53,992 nt of DNA, from assembly GCA_035544515.1 (NCBI GenBank), contig DATKEG010000052.1, positions 1 through 53,992 of the forward strand, written 5' to 3'. The stretch comes from DATKEG01 sp035544515 (GTDB lineage Bacteria; Acidobacteriota; Vicinamibacteria; Fen-336). The notes under the pieces are model-generated. The model saw only the letters and a program-made list of their open reading frames with translations. It made no database searches and was not told the DNA's origin. Position numbers and translations under genes: made by a program. Shown one piece after another: positions 17,509 to 25,125 of this stretch. How positions within the stretch are numbered: position 1 is the first letter of the stretch; the number at the start of each line of letters is the position of its first letter.

Positions 17509-17539
17509 AGTATAGCAAAGCGCGGCCGGCGCGTGTCAA
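17509..17539 (-). promoter_or_regulatory. Sigma-70 promoter of the thrC leader
   Basis: On the minus strand a perfect TTGACA (17539-17534) and TATACT (17514-17509) are separated by 19 bases. Transcription would start near 17501 and read through leader ORF, terminator and thrC. Confidence 0.7.
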
Positions 17540-17540
17540 C

Positions 17541-17914
17541 CACCGCCGTCCTCGGTCAGGGTCTATGACGCTCATCGGGGAGCCGCCCGCGCGCAGGCGC
17601 ACCGGGAGGCCACGCGCTGCGCGGCGGACCCCGCGGCGCGAACCCGACATTCCTGAGGGGCGTCCGGGACCTCACCCACGATCTCGTGCCCACCGCGCCG
17701 GCGCGGAGGGCCGTGGCGCGCCGTCGGACCAGGGGCGCAAACGACTGAATCGACGTGTCTAGCCGCGCCCACGCCGCCGCACAGGCGCGGCGTGGCGCGC
17801 CTGGAACGGCGCTTGCTGAACGGCAAGCCATCCGAGTCGCGAGCGATGCGCGTACGGGCGCCGCGCGCCCGTGGCGGGATCCACGACGGCGGTGTGTCAA
17901 CAGGAGGTGATGAA
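17541..17914. other. Gap of ~370 bases upstream of the porin gene
   Basis: Very GC-rich sequence between the thrC leader promoter and the porin start. I see no convincing gene, tRNA or strong hairpin. The octamer GTGTCAAC occurs at both ends (17533-17540 and 17894-17901), next to CCACCGCC at the left and its near reverse complement GGCGGTG at the right. An in-frame extension of the porin frame back to 17792 is open but lacks signal-like or family sequence. Confidence 0.5.
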
Positions 17915-19015
17915 TTGAGATGCGATCGAACCCGGACGACGCTGGTCTGGATCGCGGCCATCGGGTGGAGCCTGGCTGCGGCCTCGGCCGCGCACGCCCA
18001 GACCGCCCCGCCGCCGGCTCCGGCGCCTGCCCCGCCCATCGAGGTGACGGGGTTCGTGGACACCTACTACACGTACAACTTCAACCGGGTCGATCCCTCG
18101 TTGCGGTCCTTCGACGTGCAGCACAACACGTTCTCGCTCAGCCTGGCCGAGATCGCGTTCGCCAAGGCCGTCAACGTCGACCATCGGGTGGGCTTCCGCA
18201 TGGACCTCGACTTCGGCAAGACGGCCGACCTGGTGGCGGCCTTCGAGCCGGAGGAGAACGGCCAGGAGATCTACAAGCACATCCAGCAGGCCTACCTGAG
18301 CGTGCTGGCCGGGGACAAGCTGCAGCTCGACGTGGGAAAGTTCGTGACCCCCATCGGCGCCGAGGTCATCGAGTCGCAGGACAACTGGAACTACAGCCGC
18401 TCCGTGCTCTTCGGCTACGCCATCCCGTTCTACCACGTCGGGGTGCGGGCCACCTTGCCCGTCTCCGACAAGCTCACCTTGACCGGGCACCTGGTCAACG
18501 GCTGGAACAACGGCAGCGAGATCAACGGGGACAAGACCTTCGCCCTCGGCGCGACCGTCAAGCCCAGCTCGAAGGTGACCTGGATCGGGAACCTGATGGC
18601 GGGCAAGGAGACGGCCGGCTCGGACGACACGCGGGTGCTGTTCGACACCACGCTCATCGTGGCCCTCACGGACACGCTCAGCCTGATGGCCAACTACGAC
18701 TACGGCAAGGAAGGCGACGTCAAGTGGTCGGGCATCGCCGCCTACGCGAAGTTCCAGGCCTCGCCGCAGTGGGCCCTGGTCGGACGTCTCGAGTACCTCG
18801 CCGACGAAGACGGCGGGTTCATGACCCTCGGCCAGAAGGCCCAGACCCTGACCCTGACCAGCGACCACACGCTGGCGGGCGGCCTGCGCATGCGCCTGGA
18901 GTACCGCGGCGACTTCACCGACTCGGCCTTGTTCGTGGACGAGGACGGCGGCCTCAAGGACGCGCAACACGCGGTGATCGTGGGACTGGTCTACGCCTTC
19001 GGTTCCCGGTTCTGA
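17915..19015 (+). CDS. Outer-membrane beta-barrel porin (OmpL/Bbp2-like)
   Basis: 366 residues from a TTG at 17915 that sits 7 bases after AGGAGG. A clear signal peptide follows (TTLVWIAAIGWSLAAASAAHA, cut before QTAPPP), then a Pro-rich linker. The mature part is a run of alternating amphipathic strands (VTGFVDTYYTYNFNRVD, YLSVLAGDKLQLDVGKFVTPIGAEVIESQDNWNYSRS, FYHVGVRATLPVSDKLTLTG...) ending in AVIVGLVYAFGSRF with a C-terminal Phe, as outer-membrane barrels do. The GKFVTPIGAEVIES block is typical of putative beta-barrel porin-2. The solute is unknown. A LysR gene follows in the same orientation, but functional coupling is speculative. Confidence 0.85.
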   Translation: MRCDRTRTTLVWIAAIGWSLAAASAAHAQTAPPPAPAPAPPIEVTGFVDTYYTYNFNRVDPSLRSFDVQHNTFSLSLAEIAFAKAVNVDHRVGFRMDLDFGKTADLVAAFEPEENGQEIYKHIQQAYLSVLAGDKLQLDVGKFVTPIGAEVIESQDNWNYSRSVLFGYAIPFYHVGVRATLPVSDKLTLTGHLVNGWNNGSEINGDKTFALGATVKPSSKVTWIGNLMAGKETAGSDDTRVLFDTTLIVALTDTLSLMANYDYGKEGDVKWSGIAAYAKFQASPQWALVGRLEYLADEDGGFMTLGQKAQTLTLTSDHTLAGGLRMRLEYRGDFTDSALFVDEDGGLKDAQHAVIVGLVYAFGSRF

Positions 19016-19127
19016 GCCGCGGGGGCGCCGGCAGGCTCACCGCGCGTCCGGTCCGGGCCGGCCGCCCCCGCGCGATCTGGGCTAGCATTCCCCTGCATCC
19101 GCTCGGTCGATCCCATCTCGCGGGGGA

Positions 19128-20042
19128 ATGGGCATGGACGTCCGCCAGCTCGAGATGTTCCGGGCCGTGGCCGAGGAGGGTGGCTTCACGCGCGCCGCCC
19201 AGCGCCTGCACGTCTCCCAGTCCGCGGTGAGCCGCCAGGTCAAGCTCCTGGAGGAGGAGCTGGGCGGGCGGTTGTTGCACCGCACCGGCAAGGGCGTGGC
19301 GCTCACGCCGCAGGGCGAGCTGCTGATCAAGGCCGCCAACCGCATCCATCGCGACCTCCAGGACGTGGCCTGGCAGATCTCGGAAACGCAGAAGCTGCAG
19401 CGGGGGAGCCTCAGCCTGGGCGGCGGCATGACCGTGTGCATGCACGTCCTGCCCAAGCTGCTGAAGAAGTTCCGCAGCCTGTACAAGGACGTGGATCTGC
19501 GCGTCACCTCGGGCACCTCGGAGGCCATCCTCCGCCTCGTGCGGAACCACCAGGTGGACCTGGGCCTCCTCACCTTGCCCGTCGTGGCCACCGACCTCGA
19601 GGTCCACCCCGTGCTCGAGGAAGAGATGGTGGTGGTGACGGCGCCGCGCCACCCGCTGTCGAGAGAGCGCGCGGTGGAGGCCCGCAGCCTGGGCCGCTAT
19701 CCGCTCATCCTCTTCGAGCGCGGGTCCAATACGCGCAAGGTGCTCGACGAGTTCTTCCTCGAGCAGGAGATCCCGGCGGACGTGGCCATGGAGACCGAAA
19801 ACGTGGAGATCATCAAGGCCATGGTCGCGAACGGCCTCGGCGTCTCGATCATCCCCTTCGCCGCCATCGCCCGCGACATGCGCTCGGGACGCTTCGGCTG
19901 GACGCGCATCCGCGGGCACCGCCTGCACCGGGAGGCGGGCTGGGTGTACCTCAAGTCCGACCACGTGCCGCGCGCCATACCCGAGATGCTGCGCGTCTTC
20001 GACCTCATCAAGGTCCAGTTCGGGGGCAAGGCGCCGGGCTAG
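19128..20042 (+). CDS. LysR-family transcriptional regulator
   Basis: 304 residues. The N-terminal winged helix-turn-helix (about 3-62: LEMFRAVAEEGGFTRAAQRLHVSQSAVSRQVKLLEEELG) is a textbook LysR DNA-binding domain. Residues ~92-300 are the two-lobed periplasmic-binding-like effector domain (LSLGGGMTVCMHVLPKLLKKF, VSIIPFAAIARDM). The ligand cannot be inferred. An alternative start two codons later (19134) is equally possible. Its stop codon overlaps the stop of the convergent ACT gene (shared CTAG at 20039-20042). Neighbours are a porin upstream and the sulfate-assimilation operon ~0.9 kb downstream; control of either is possible but not shown. Confidence 0.92.
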   Translation: MGMDVRQLEMFRAVAEEGGFTRAAQRLHVSQSAVSRQVKLLEEELGGRLLHRTGKGVALTPQGELLIKAANRIHRDLQDVAWQISETQKLQRGSLSLGGGMTVCMHVLPKLLKKFRSLYKDVDLRVTSGTSEAILRLVRNHQVDLGLLTLPVVATDLEVHPVLEEEMVVVTAPRHPLSRERAVEARSLGRYPLILFERGSNTRKVLDEFFLEQEIPADVAMETENVEIIKAMVANGLGVSIIPFAAIARDMRSGRFGWTRIRGHRLHREAGWVYLKSDHVPRAIPEMLRVFDLIKVQFGGKAPG

Positions 20043-20839
20043 AGCAGGGGGCCGGCCTGCCGGAAATATCGCTCGCCGAGTCCGGCGAGCCGGCGCGACA
20101 GGTCCTCCCGCGCGGCCTGGTCGAGCGGCCGCTGGCCGCGGGTCAGGTAGAACTCGTCGTGGACCCGCGGACCGGGCGTCTGCACCGAAGCCATCTGGAT
20201 GTCGCATCCGGCTTCCGAGATCGTGCGGCTCACGAGGTACAGCAACCCGAACCGGTCGCGACAGTCGAGGCGCAGGCGCGTGGCGGACGGGTGGCTCTCG
20301 TTGTCCATGCGCACGTCGAGCGTCTCCGCCGGTGCGGGCGCGAGCGCCTCGAGCCGCGGGCGGAGGAGCGGCTCGAGCGGGACCTTGCCCACCACCGCGT
20401 CTTCGAGGAACCCCTGGAACGTCCGGCGTGCCTCGTCCACGTCGAACCGCCGCTCCGGGTCCGCGAAGTGGAACGTGTCGAGCACGACCTCGCTCGCGTT
20501 GGCGAAGGCCTCCGCGGCCACGATGTTCATGCCGGCGCTGCTGAGCGCTCCCGCGATCCGGGAGAAGAGGAACTCCCGGTCGCGCGTGATCAGGGAAAGC
20601 TTCCACCGGCCCCCGTCGCGGGAAAGGGAGGAGATGACCGGCCGCGGGCCCAGCCCGGCCATCAGCGCGTAATGCTTGACGATCTCGGTCCGCGGCGTGC
20701 GGGCGAGGTACTTGCGGGGGAAGCCGAGCACGAACCTGACGAACGTCCGGTCCAGCGTGAGGGGGAGGCCGCGCAGGAAAGCCTGGACCTCGGCCGGGTC
20801 CTCGATGGGCAGGTCCCCCGAGTCGATCACGCGCCCCAT
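20039..20839 (-). CDS. GlnD C-terminal-like protein with two ACT domains, no catalytic domains
   Basis: 266 residues from the ATG at 20839. It aligns by eye only with the C-terminal part of GlnD (PII uridylyltransferase). First comes VLGFPRKYLARTPRTEIVKHYALM, like the GlnD segment preceding its ACT domains. ACT 1 is KLSLITRDREFLFSRIAGALSSAGMNIVAAEAF...VLDTFHF. ACT 2 is RDRFGLLYLVSRTISEAGCDIQMASV...VHDEFYLT. The nucleotidyltransferase GSxAxGD domain and the HD domain are absent, so it cannot uridylylate. In GlnD the ACT pair senses glutamine. A stand-alone sensor or regulatory partner is an inference. It is divergent from the cysteine attenuator operon. Confidence 0.8.
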   Translation of the reverse strand: MGRVIDSGDLPIEDPAEVQAFLRGLPLTLDRTFVRFVLGFPRKYLARTPRTEIVKHYALMAGLGPRPVISSLSRDGGRWKLSLITRDREFLFSRIAGALSSAGMNIVAAEAFANASEVVLDTFHFADPERRFDVDEARRTFQGFLEDAVVGKVPLEPLLRPRLEALAPAPAETLDVRMDNESHPSATRLRLDCRDRFGLLYLVSRTISEAGCDIQMASVQTPGPRVHDEFYLTRGQRPLDQAAREDLSRRLAGLGERYFRQAGPLL

Positions 20840-20906
20840 GGTATCGCCCCGGTACGTCCAAACCCCTGCACGGAGACGGACCTGTGAGTCCCGAGGGAAC
20901 ATTCGC

Positions 20907-20940
20907 TTGACAGCCACCGTAGGGATAGGGTAGGTATTAC
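20907..20940 (+). promoter_or_regulatory. Promoter of the cysteine-leader/cysH operon
   Basis: A perfect -35 TTGACA at 20907-20912. The -10 is less certain: TAGGTA (20931-20936, 18-base spacer) or TATTAC (20935-20940, 22-base spacer). Transcription would begin about 20943-20948, leaving only 5-10 bases before the leader ATG, so the leader peptide may be translated from a nearly leaderless RNA. Confidence 0.6.
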
Positions 20941-20952
20941 GTCGTGACGTCC

Positions 20953-21033
20953 ATGCGCTTCGCGTGTTGTTGTTGTAAGGCCCGGGTCGCCCCCGGCCGC
21001 TCACGCGCTGCGCTCACGGTCCTGATGCCCTAG
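20953..21033 (+). CDS. Cysteine-rich leader peptide of the cysH attenuator
   Basis: A 26-codon ORF beginning MRFACCCCKARV and ending ...LMP-TAG. Four consecutive Cys codons (20965-20976), all TGT although TGC is the common Cys codon in the neighbouring genes, sit just before the 1:2 hairpin of an attenuator. Four adjacent cysteines in a tiny ORF directly ahead of a cysteine-biosynthesis operon are very unlikely by chance. Cys-containing attenuating leaders are known upstream of sulfur genes in actinobacteria. Here the whole set of alternative RNA pairings can be drawn. Confidence 0.8.
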   Translation: MRFACCCCKARVAPGRSRAALTVLMP

Positions 21034-21098
21034 ACCACGATCGAGCACGACGCGAAGGAGGCCCGGGAGGCGAAAGCCCTCGGGCCTTTTTGTTTTTG
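20979..21098 (+). promoter_or_regulatory. Cysteine attenuator RNA (1:2, 2:3 and 3:4 pairings)
   Basis: Segment 1 is GGCCCGGG (20979-20986), segment 2 GCCCCCGGCC (20989-20998), segment 3 GGCCCGGGAGGC (21060-21071) and segment 4 GCCCTCGGGCC (21076-21086) with a T-rich tail (21087-21098). 1:2 pairs with one bulge, 2:3 gives 10 pairs with two bulged bases, and 3:4 is a GAAA-loop terminator. A ribosome stalled at the Cys codons covers segment 1 and frees 2 for 3, giving read-through when Cys-tRNA is scarce. Confidence 0.75.
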
Positions 21099-21124
21099 CG
21101 CGAGAGGACACGGAAGGAGTTGGC

Positions 21125-21916
21125 GTGGTGGAAGCGGCGGCGCGAGAGGTCGAGACGGCGGGCGGCGAAGCGGACCCGGCCGAGCTGAGGCGCTGGAGCG
21201 ACGCGCTGGCCGGCCGGCCCGCGGTCGAAGTTCTGGCCCTGGCCGCGCGGCGCTGGCCGGAGATCCGGTTCAGCACCGCCTTCGGTCCCGAGGGCTGCGT
21301 CCTCATCGACCTCGTGGCGCGCCATCGGCTGCCCATCGACATCTTCACCCTCGACACCGGGCTGCTCTTCCCCGAGACGTACGCGCTGTGGGAGCGGCTG
21401 CAGGACCGCTACGGGCTGACCATCCGTCCGGTGCGTCCTTCGCTCACGGTGGCCGCGCAGGCGGCTCGCCTCGGCGACCGCCTGTGGGAGCGTGACCCGG
21501 ACCAGTGCTGCGCGCTCCGCAAGGTCGAGCCGCTGCGCGGCGCCCTGGCCGGCGCGCAGGCCTGGGTGACGAGCATCCGCCGCGAGCAGACGCGCGATCG
21601 GTCCGGCGCCGCCCTCGCCGAATGGGACGAGCGGTTCGCGCTCGTCAAGGTCAACCCGCTGGCCCACTGGACCGGCGCCGCGGTGCGGTCGTACCTGCGC
21701 GCGCACGACGTGCCGGTCAACCCGCTGCTCGAGCGGGGCTACGCCAGCATCGGGTGCATGCCGTGCACGACCCCGGTGGCGGCCGGAGAGGCCGCGCGCG
21801 CCGGCCGCTGGCGCGGGCGGGAGAAGACCGAATGCGGCCTGCACGACCGGTCCCGGTCCGCCGCGGTATTGACCCTGGCGAAGCAGGGAGACGGCGGCCA
21901 TGCCCATGTCGAGTAG
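21125..21916 (+). CDS. cysH: Assimilatory adenylyl-sulfate (APS/PAPS) reductase
   Basis: 263 residues. The PP-loop-like N-terminus (FSTAFGPEGCVLIDLV), DIFTLDTGLLFPETY and the C-terminal active site are those of CysH. The CC pair (C128/C129 in DQCCALRK) and the CxxC pair (C211/C214 in IGCMPC) are the four [4Fe-4S] ligands found in APS-type reductases and missing from the E. coli PAPS type. The catalytic Cys is C237 in KTECGLH. It reduces activated sulfate to sulfite with thioredoxin. The start is a GTG after GGAAGGAG. First gene of the Cys-attenuated operon; the activating sulfurylase is not in the window. Confidence 0.94.
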   Translation: MVEAAAREVETAGGEADPAELRRWSDALAGRPAVEVLALAARRWPEIRFSTAFGPEGCVLIDLVARHRLPIDIFTLDTGLLFPETYALWERLQDRYGLTIRPVRPSLTVAAQAARLGDRLWERDPDQCCALRKVEPLRGALAGAQAWVTSIRREQTRDRSGAALAEWDERFALVKVNPLAHWTGAAVRSYLRAHDVPVNPLLERGYASIGCMPCTTPVAAGEAARAGRWRGREKTECGLHDRSRSAAVLTLAKQGDGGHAHVE

Positions 21917-22481
21917 CGCGTCGCTCTTCCCCGCGTTCCTGAAGCTGGCCGGCCGGTCCGCGCTCGTGGTGGGCGGCGGCCGCGTGGCGGCCTCGAAGCT
22001 GCCGGCGCTGCTCGACGCGGGTGCCCTCGTGACCGTGGTGGCTCCCGCGGTGCGGCCGGAGATCGAGGCCGCCGGAGTGGCCGTGCGGCGGCGGGCCTTC
22101 GCCGCGTCCGACCTCGACGGCGCCTGGTTCGTGGTGGCCGCGGCCACGCCGGAGGTCAACGCGCAGGCGGCGCGCGCCGCCGAGGAGCGCCGCGTCTTCG
22201 TCAACGCGGTGGACGACCCGCGCCGGGCGAGCGCCTACCTGGGCGGCGTGGTGCGTCGCGGCGGCGTGGCGGTGGCGATCTCGACGGACGGCGCCGCGCC
22301 CGCGCTGGCCGGGCTGTTGCGCGAGGCGCTCGACGCGCTCCTGCCCGCCGACCTCGAGACCTGGCTGGCCGAGGCGCGCCGGCTCAAGGCGGGCTGGCGC
22401 CGTGACCGCGTGCCCATGACCGCGAGACGTCCTCTCCTCCTCGACGCGCTCAACCGGATCTACCCGCGGTCGGGCCCATGA
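21900..22481 (+). CDS. cysG: Precorrin-2 dehydrogenase/sirohydrochlorin ferrochelatase
   Basis: 193 residues, corresponding to the N-terminal half of E. coli CysG (or yeast Met8p/SirC). An NAD-binding Rossmann motif VVGGGRVAASK lies near residue 24. The NAVDDPRRASAYLGGVVRRGGVAVAIST block carries the catalytic Asp region, and the C-terminal helical dimer domain is short. It oxidises precorrin-2 to sirohydrochlorin and may insert Fe2+ to make siroheme. The start at 21900 overlaps the cysH 3' end by 17 bases; Met 3 (21906) is an alternative. Here the methyltransferase half is a separate downstream gene. Siroheme is needed by the sulfite reductase of this operon. Confidence 0.9.
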   Translation: MPMSSSASLFPAFLKLAGRSALVVGGGRVAASKLPALLDAGALVTVVAPAVRPEIEAAGVAVRRRAFAASDLDGAWFVVAAATPEVNAQAARAAEERRVFVNAVDDPRRASAYLGGVVRRGGVAVAISTDGAAPALAGLLREALDALLPADLETWLAEARRLKAGWRRDRVPMTARRPLLLDALNRIYPRSGP

Positions 22482-23278
22482 AGGCCGGCCTGGTGTCGCT
22501 GGTGGGGGCGGGGCCGGGCGATCCCGACCTGCTCACGCGCAAGGCGGCGCGGCGGCTGGCGCAGGCGGACCTCGTGCTCTACGACGCGCTCGTCTCCCCC
22601 GACACCCTCGCCCTGGCCGCGCGCGCGCAGCGTTTCTACGTGGGCAAGCGCTGCCGCCGGCACGCCATGGCGCAGGAGACGATCCATCGCCTGATGGTGC
22701 GCGCCGCGCGCCGCGGCAAGCGGGTGGTGCGCCTCAAGGGCGGCGACCCCTTCGTGTTCGGACGCGGCGGCGAGGAAGCCCTGGCCCTCAAGGCGGAGGG
22801 CGTGCCCTTCGAGGTGGTGCCGGGCGTCAGCTCGGCGGTCGCCGCGCCGGCGCTCTCCGGCATCCCGGTCACCCACCGCGGCCTCTCTTCCGCGTTCACG
22901 GTGGTGTCCGGACACGACGAGGCGGCCTGGCGGCCCATCGTCGAGGGACTGCCGCCGGGCGGCTCGACCCTCGTCTTCCTGATGGGCCTGGGGAGCCGGG
23001 AGCGCCTCGCGGCCGCGTTGCGCGCGCGGGGCTGGATCGGCCGGACGCCGTGCGCGATCCTGCTGGGCGCCTCGACGCCCGAAGCCTGGACCTGGACGGG
23101 CCGGCTCGACGAGCTGGGCGACGTCGTGCTGCCCGAGGCGCGCTCGGCGGCGCCGGGCACCCTGGTCGTGGGCGAGGTCGTCTCGGTGGGCGCGGCGCTG
23201 GCCGCCGTCCCGGAATCGTCGCGTGAGCCCGCCGTCGCGGGCGGTGCCGCGGCAAGGAGGTCGCCATGGCCGCGGTAG
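22478..23278 (+). CDS. cobA: Uroporphyrinogen-III C-methyltransferase (SUMT)
   Basis: 266 residues, SAM-dependent double methylation of uroporphyrinogen III to precorrin-2. Conserved blocks are VGAGPGDPDLLTRKA (P-loop-like SAM site), VYDALVSP-type VLYDALVSPDTL, RLKGGDPFVFGRGGEEAL and PGVSSAVAAPALSGIPVTHRG. It overlaps the preceding gene by 4 bases (ATGA), and its last ~25 codons are Pro/Ala/Arg-rich and overlap the ribosome site and start of the sulfite reductase gene (13 bases). It completes the siroheme supply for the operon. Confidence 0.95.
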   Translation: MKAGLVSLVGAGPGDPDLLTRKAARRLAQADLVLYDALVSPDTLALAARAQRFYVGKRCRRHAMAQETIHRLMVRAARRGKRVVRLKGGDPFVFGRGGEEALALKAEGVPFEVVPGVSSAVAAPALSGIPVTHRGLSSAFTVVSGHDEAAWRPIVEGLPPGGSTLVFLMGLGSRERLAAALRARGWIGRTPCAILLGASTPEAWTWTGRLDELGDVVLPEARSAAPGTLVVGEVVSVGAALAAVPESSREPAVAGGAAARRSPWPR

Positions 23279-25110
23279 ACGATCCCAAGACGCTGGGCCG
23301 CGCGCGGCTCTCCTTCGCGGACGAGGCCGAGATCGACGAGTTCGTGGCCACGCTCGAGCGCTTCGAGAACGGCGAGATCACGCCCGACCAGTGGCGCGCC
23401 TACCGGCTCGTGCGCGGGACCTACGGCCAGCGGCAGCCCGAAGGGCAGATGATCCGCGTGAAGATCCCGCAGGGCGTCCTCGACGGCGAGCAGCTCGAGG
23501 CGCTGGCGGACGTGGCGGAGACCCATTCGCGCGGGTTCGGCCACGTCACCACGCGGCAGAACCTGCAGTTCCACTTCGTGCCCCTGCACGAGGTGGAACC
23601 CGCCATGCGGCGGCTGGCCGCGGCCGGTCTCACCACGCGCGAGGCGTGCGGCAACTCCGTCCGCAACATCACGGCCTGCGCCTGGGCCGGGGTGTCCGCG
23701 GACGAGGTGTTCGACGTCACGCCCTACGCGGAAGCGCTCACCCGCTACCTGCTGCGCCATCCGCTGAGCGCGTCCCTGCCACGCAAGTTCAAGATCGCCT
23801 GGGAGGGCTGCGCGGAGGACCACGCCCTCACGCCCATCCACGACATCGGATGGCGCGCGCGGGTGCAGGTGGTCGACGGCAAGGCGCGGCGCGGCTTCCG
23901 GGTGGCGATCGGCGGCGGCACCGCCATCCTGTGCACGTCCGCCTGGCCGCTCTTCGAGTTCCTGCCCGCCTCCGAGATCTTCAACGTGGCCGAGGCGGTG
24001 GTGCGCGTCTTCCACCGCTTCGGCGACTACCAGCACAAGCAGCGCAACCGGATGAAGTTCCTCATCAAGGAGATGGGCCGGGAGCGTTTCCGCGAGGAGG
24101 TCGAGAAGGAGTGGTCCGCGTTCCGGGCCGCGGGCGGCGCCGCCCTGCCCTTCGACCCCGAGGCGCCGCCGGTGGAAAGCCGGCCGGACTGGGAGCCGCT
24201 CCCGGCCCCCTCCGCCGCTTCGCTCGCGGCCCGCGTCGCGGCGGGCGCGGTGCGCGGGCCCGGCATCACGCCACAGCTTCGCGTCGCTCTGCCGGTCGTC
24301 GAGGGCGACTACGACCGCTGGCGGCGGACCAACGTCCGCGCGCAGAAGCAGCCGGGATACGTGGCGGTGACCGTCACCCTCCCGCTGGGCGACATCACGT
24401 CGCCGCAGCTTCGCGCCCTGGCCGAGCTGTCCGGCGCCTACGGAGACGGCACCGTCCGCACGACCGCCGACCAGGACCTCGTCCTCCGCTGGGTCCGTGC
24501 GCTGGACGTTCCCGCGCTCTACCGGCGGCTGGAGGCGGCGTCGCTGGGATTGCCCGACGCCAACACGGTCGCCGACGTGACGAGCTGCCCCGGAGCCGAG
24601 TCGTGCCGCCTGGCCGTGACGCAGTCGCGAGGCCTGGGCCGCGCGCTGGGCGACCACCTGCGGGCGCGCCCCGATCTGGTGTCGGCCGCGGAGGACCTGC
24701 AGATCAAGATCAGCGGCTGCCCCAACGGCTGCGGCCGGCACCACGTCGCCGGCCTCGGCTTCCAGGGGAGCGTGCGGCGGCTCGGATCGCGCGTGGTGCC
24801 GCAGTACTTCCTGATGGTGGGCGGCGCCGTGGACGACGAGGGCGCGAGCTTCGGCCGCCTGGCGGCCAAGATCCCGGCCCGGCGCATGCCGGACGCGGTG
24901 GAGCGGCTGATCGGGGTCTACCGCGCCGAAGGCCGGCCGGGCGAGACGGCCACCGCCTTCTTCAAGCGCGTCGAGCTCACGCGCGTGAAGGAAGCCGTGG
25001 CCGACCTCGAGCGCCTCACGCCCGAGGACGCCGTCCCCGCCGACTTCGTGGACCTGGGCGACCTGACGGAGTTCAAGGTCGAGGCCATGGAGGGTGAGTG
25101 CAGCGCCTGA
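23266..25110 (+). CDS. sir: Ferredoxin-type sulfite reductase (nitrite/sulfite reductase family)
   Basis: 614 residues with the duplicated NIR_SIR fold. The siroheme/[4Fe-4S] ligands are C441 and C447 (SCPGAESC) and C485 and C489 (SGCPNGC), the family's C-x5-C...C-x3-C. TTRQNLQFHFVPLHEV in the first half and TTADQDLVLRWV in the second are the two ferredoxin-like half-domains' substrate loops. No NADPH or flavin domain is present, so a ferredoxin donor is expected. NirA-type nitrite reductases are close relatives. I prefer sulfite because the gene closes an operon with APS reductase and siroheme synthesis under a cysteine-codon leader. The ATG at 23266 follows AAGGAGG. Confidence 0.92.
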   Translation: MAAVDDPKTLGRARLSFADEAEIDEFVATLERFENGEITPDQWRAYRLVRGTYGQRQPEGQMIRVKIPQGVLDGEQLEALADVAETHSRGFGHVTTRQNLQFHFVPLHEVEPAMRRLAAAGLTTREACGNSVRNITACAWAGVSADEVFDVTPYAEALTRYLLRHPLSASLPRKFKIAWEGCAEDHALTPIHDIGWRARVQVVDGKARRGFRVAIGGGTAILCTSAWPLFEFLPASEIFNVAEAVVRVFHRFGDYQHKQRNRMKFLIKEMGRERFREEVEKEWSAFRAAGGAALPFDPEAPPVESRPDWEPLPAPSAASLAARVAAGAVRGPGITPQLRVALPVVEGDYDRWRRTNVRAQKQPGYVAVTVTLPLGDITSPQLRALAELSGAYGDGTVRTTADQDLVLRWVRALDVPALYRRLEAASLGLPDANTVADVTSCPGAESCRLAVTQSRGLGRALGDHLRARPDLVSAAEDLQIKISGCPNGCGRHHVAGLGFQGSVRRLGSRVVPQYFLMVGGAVDDEGASFGRLAAKIPARRMPDAVERLIGVYRAEGRPGETATAFFKRVELTRVKEAVADLERLTPEDAVPADFVDLGDLTEFKVEAMEGECSA

Positions 25111-25125
25111 CGCCACCCTGGCGTC

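Noticed and set aside
20953..21098. T-box or SAM riboswitch for the sulfur operon
   Set aside because: No T-box (TGGN) bulge or SAM-I core is visible, while the Cys-codon ORF and alternative pairings explain the region.
23266..25110. Assimilatory nitrite reductase
   Set aside because: Possible by fold, but the operon contains APS reductase under a cysteine leader and no nitrate genes.
22636..25116. Long minus-strand frame opposite cobA and sir
   Set aside because: Antisense of two well-supported siroheme/sulfite genes, with no recognisable motif.
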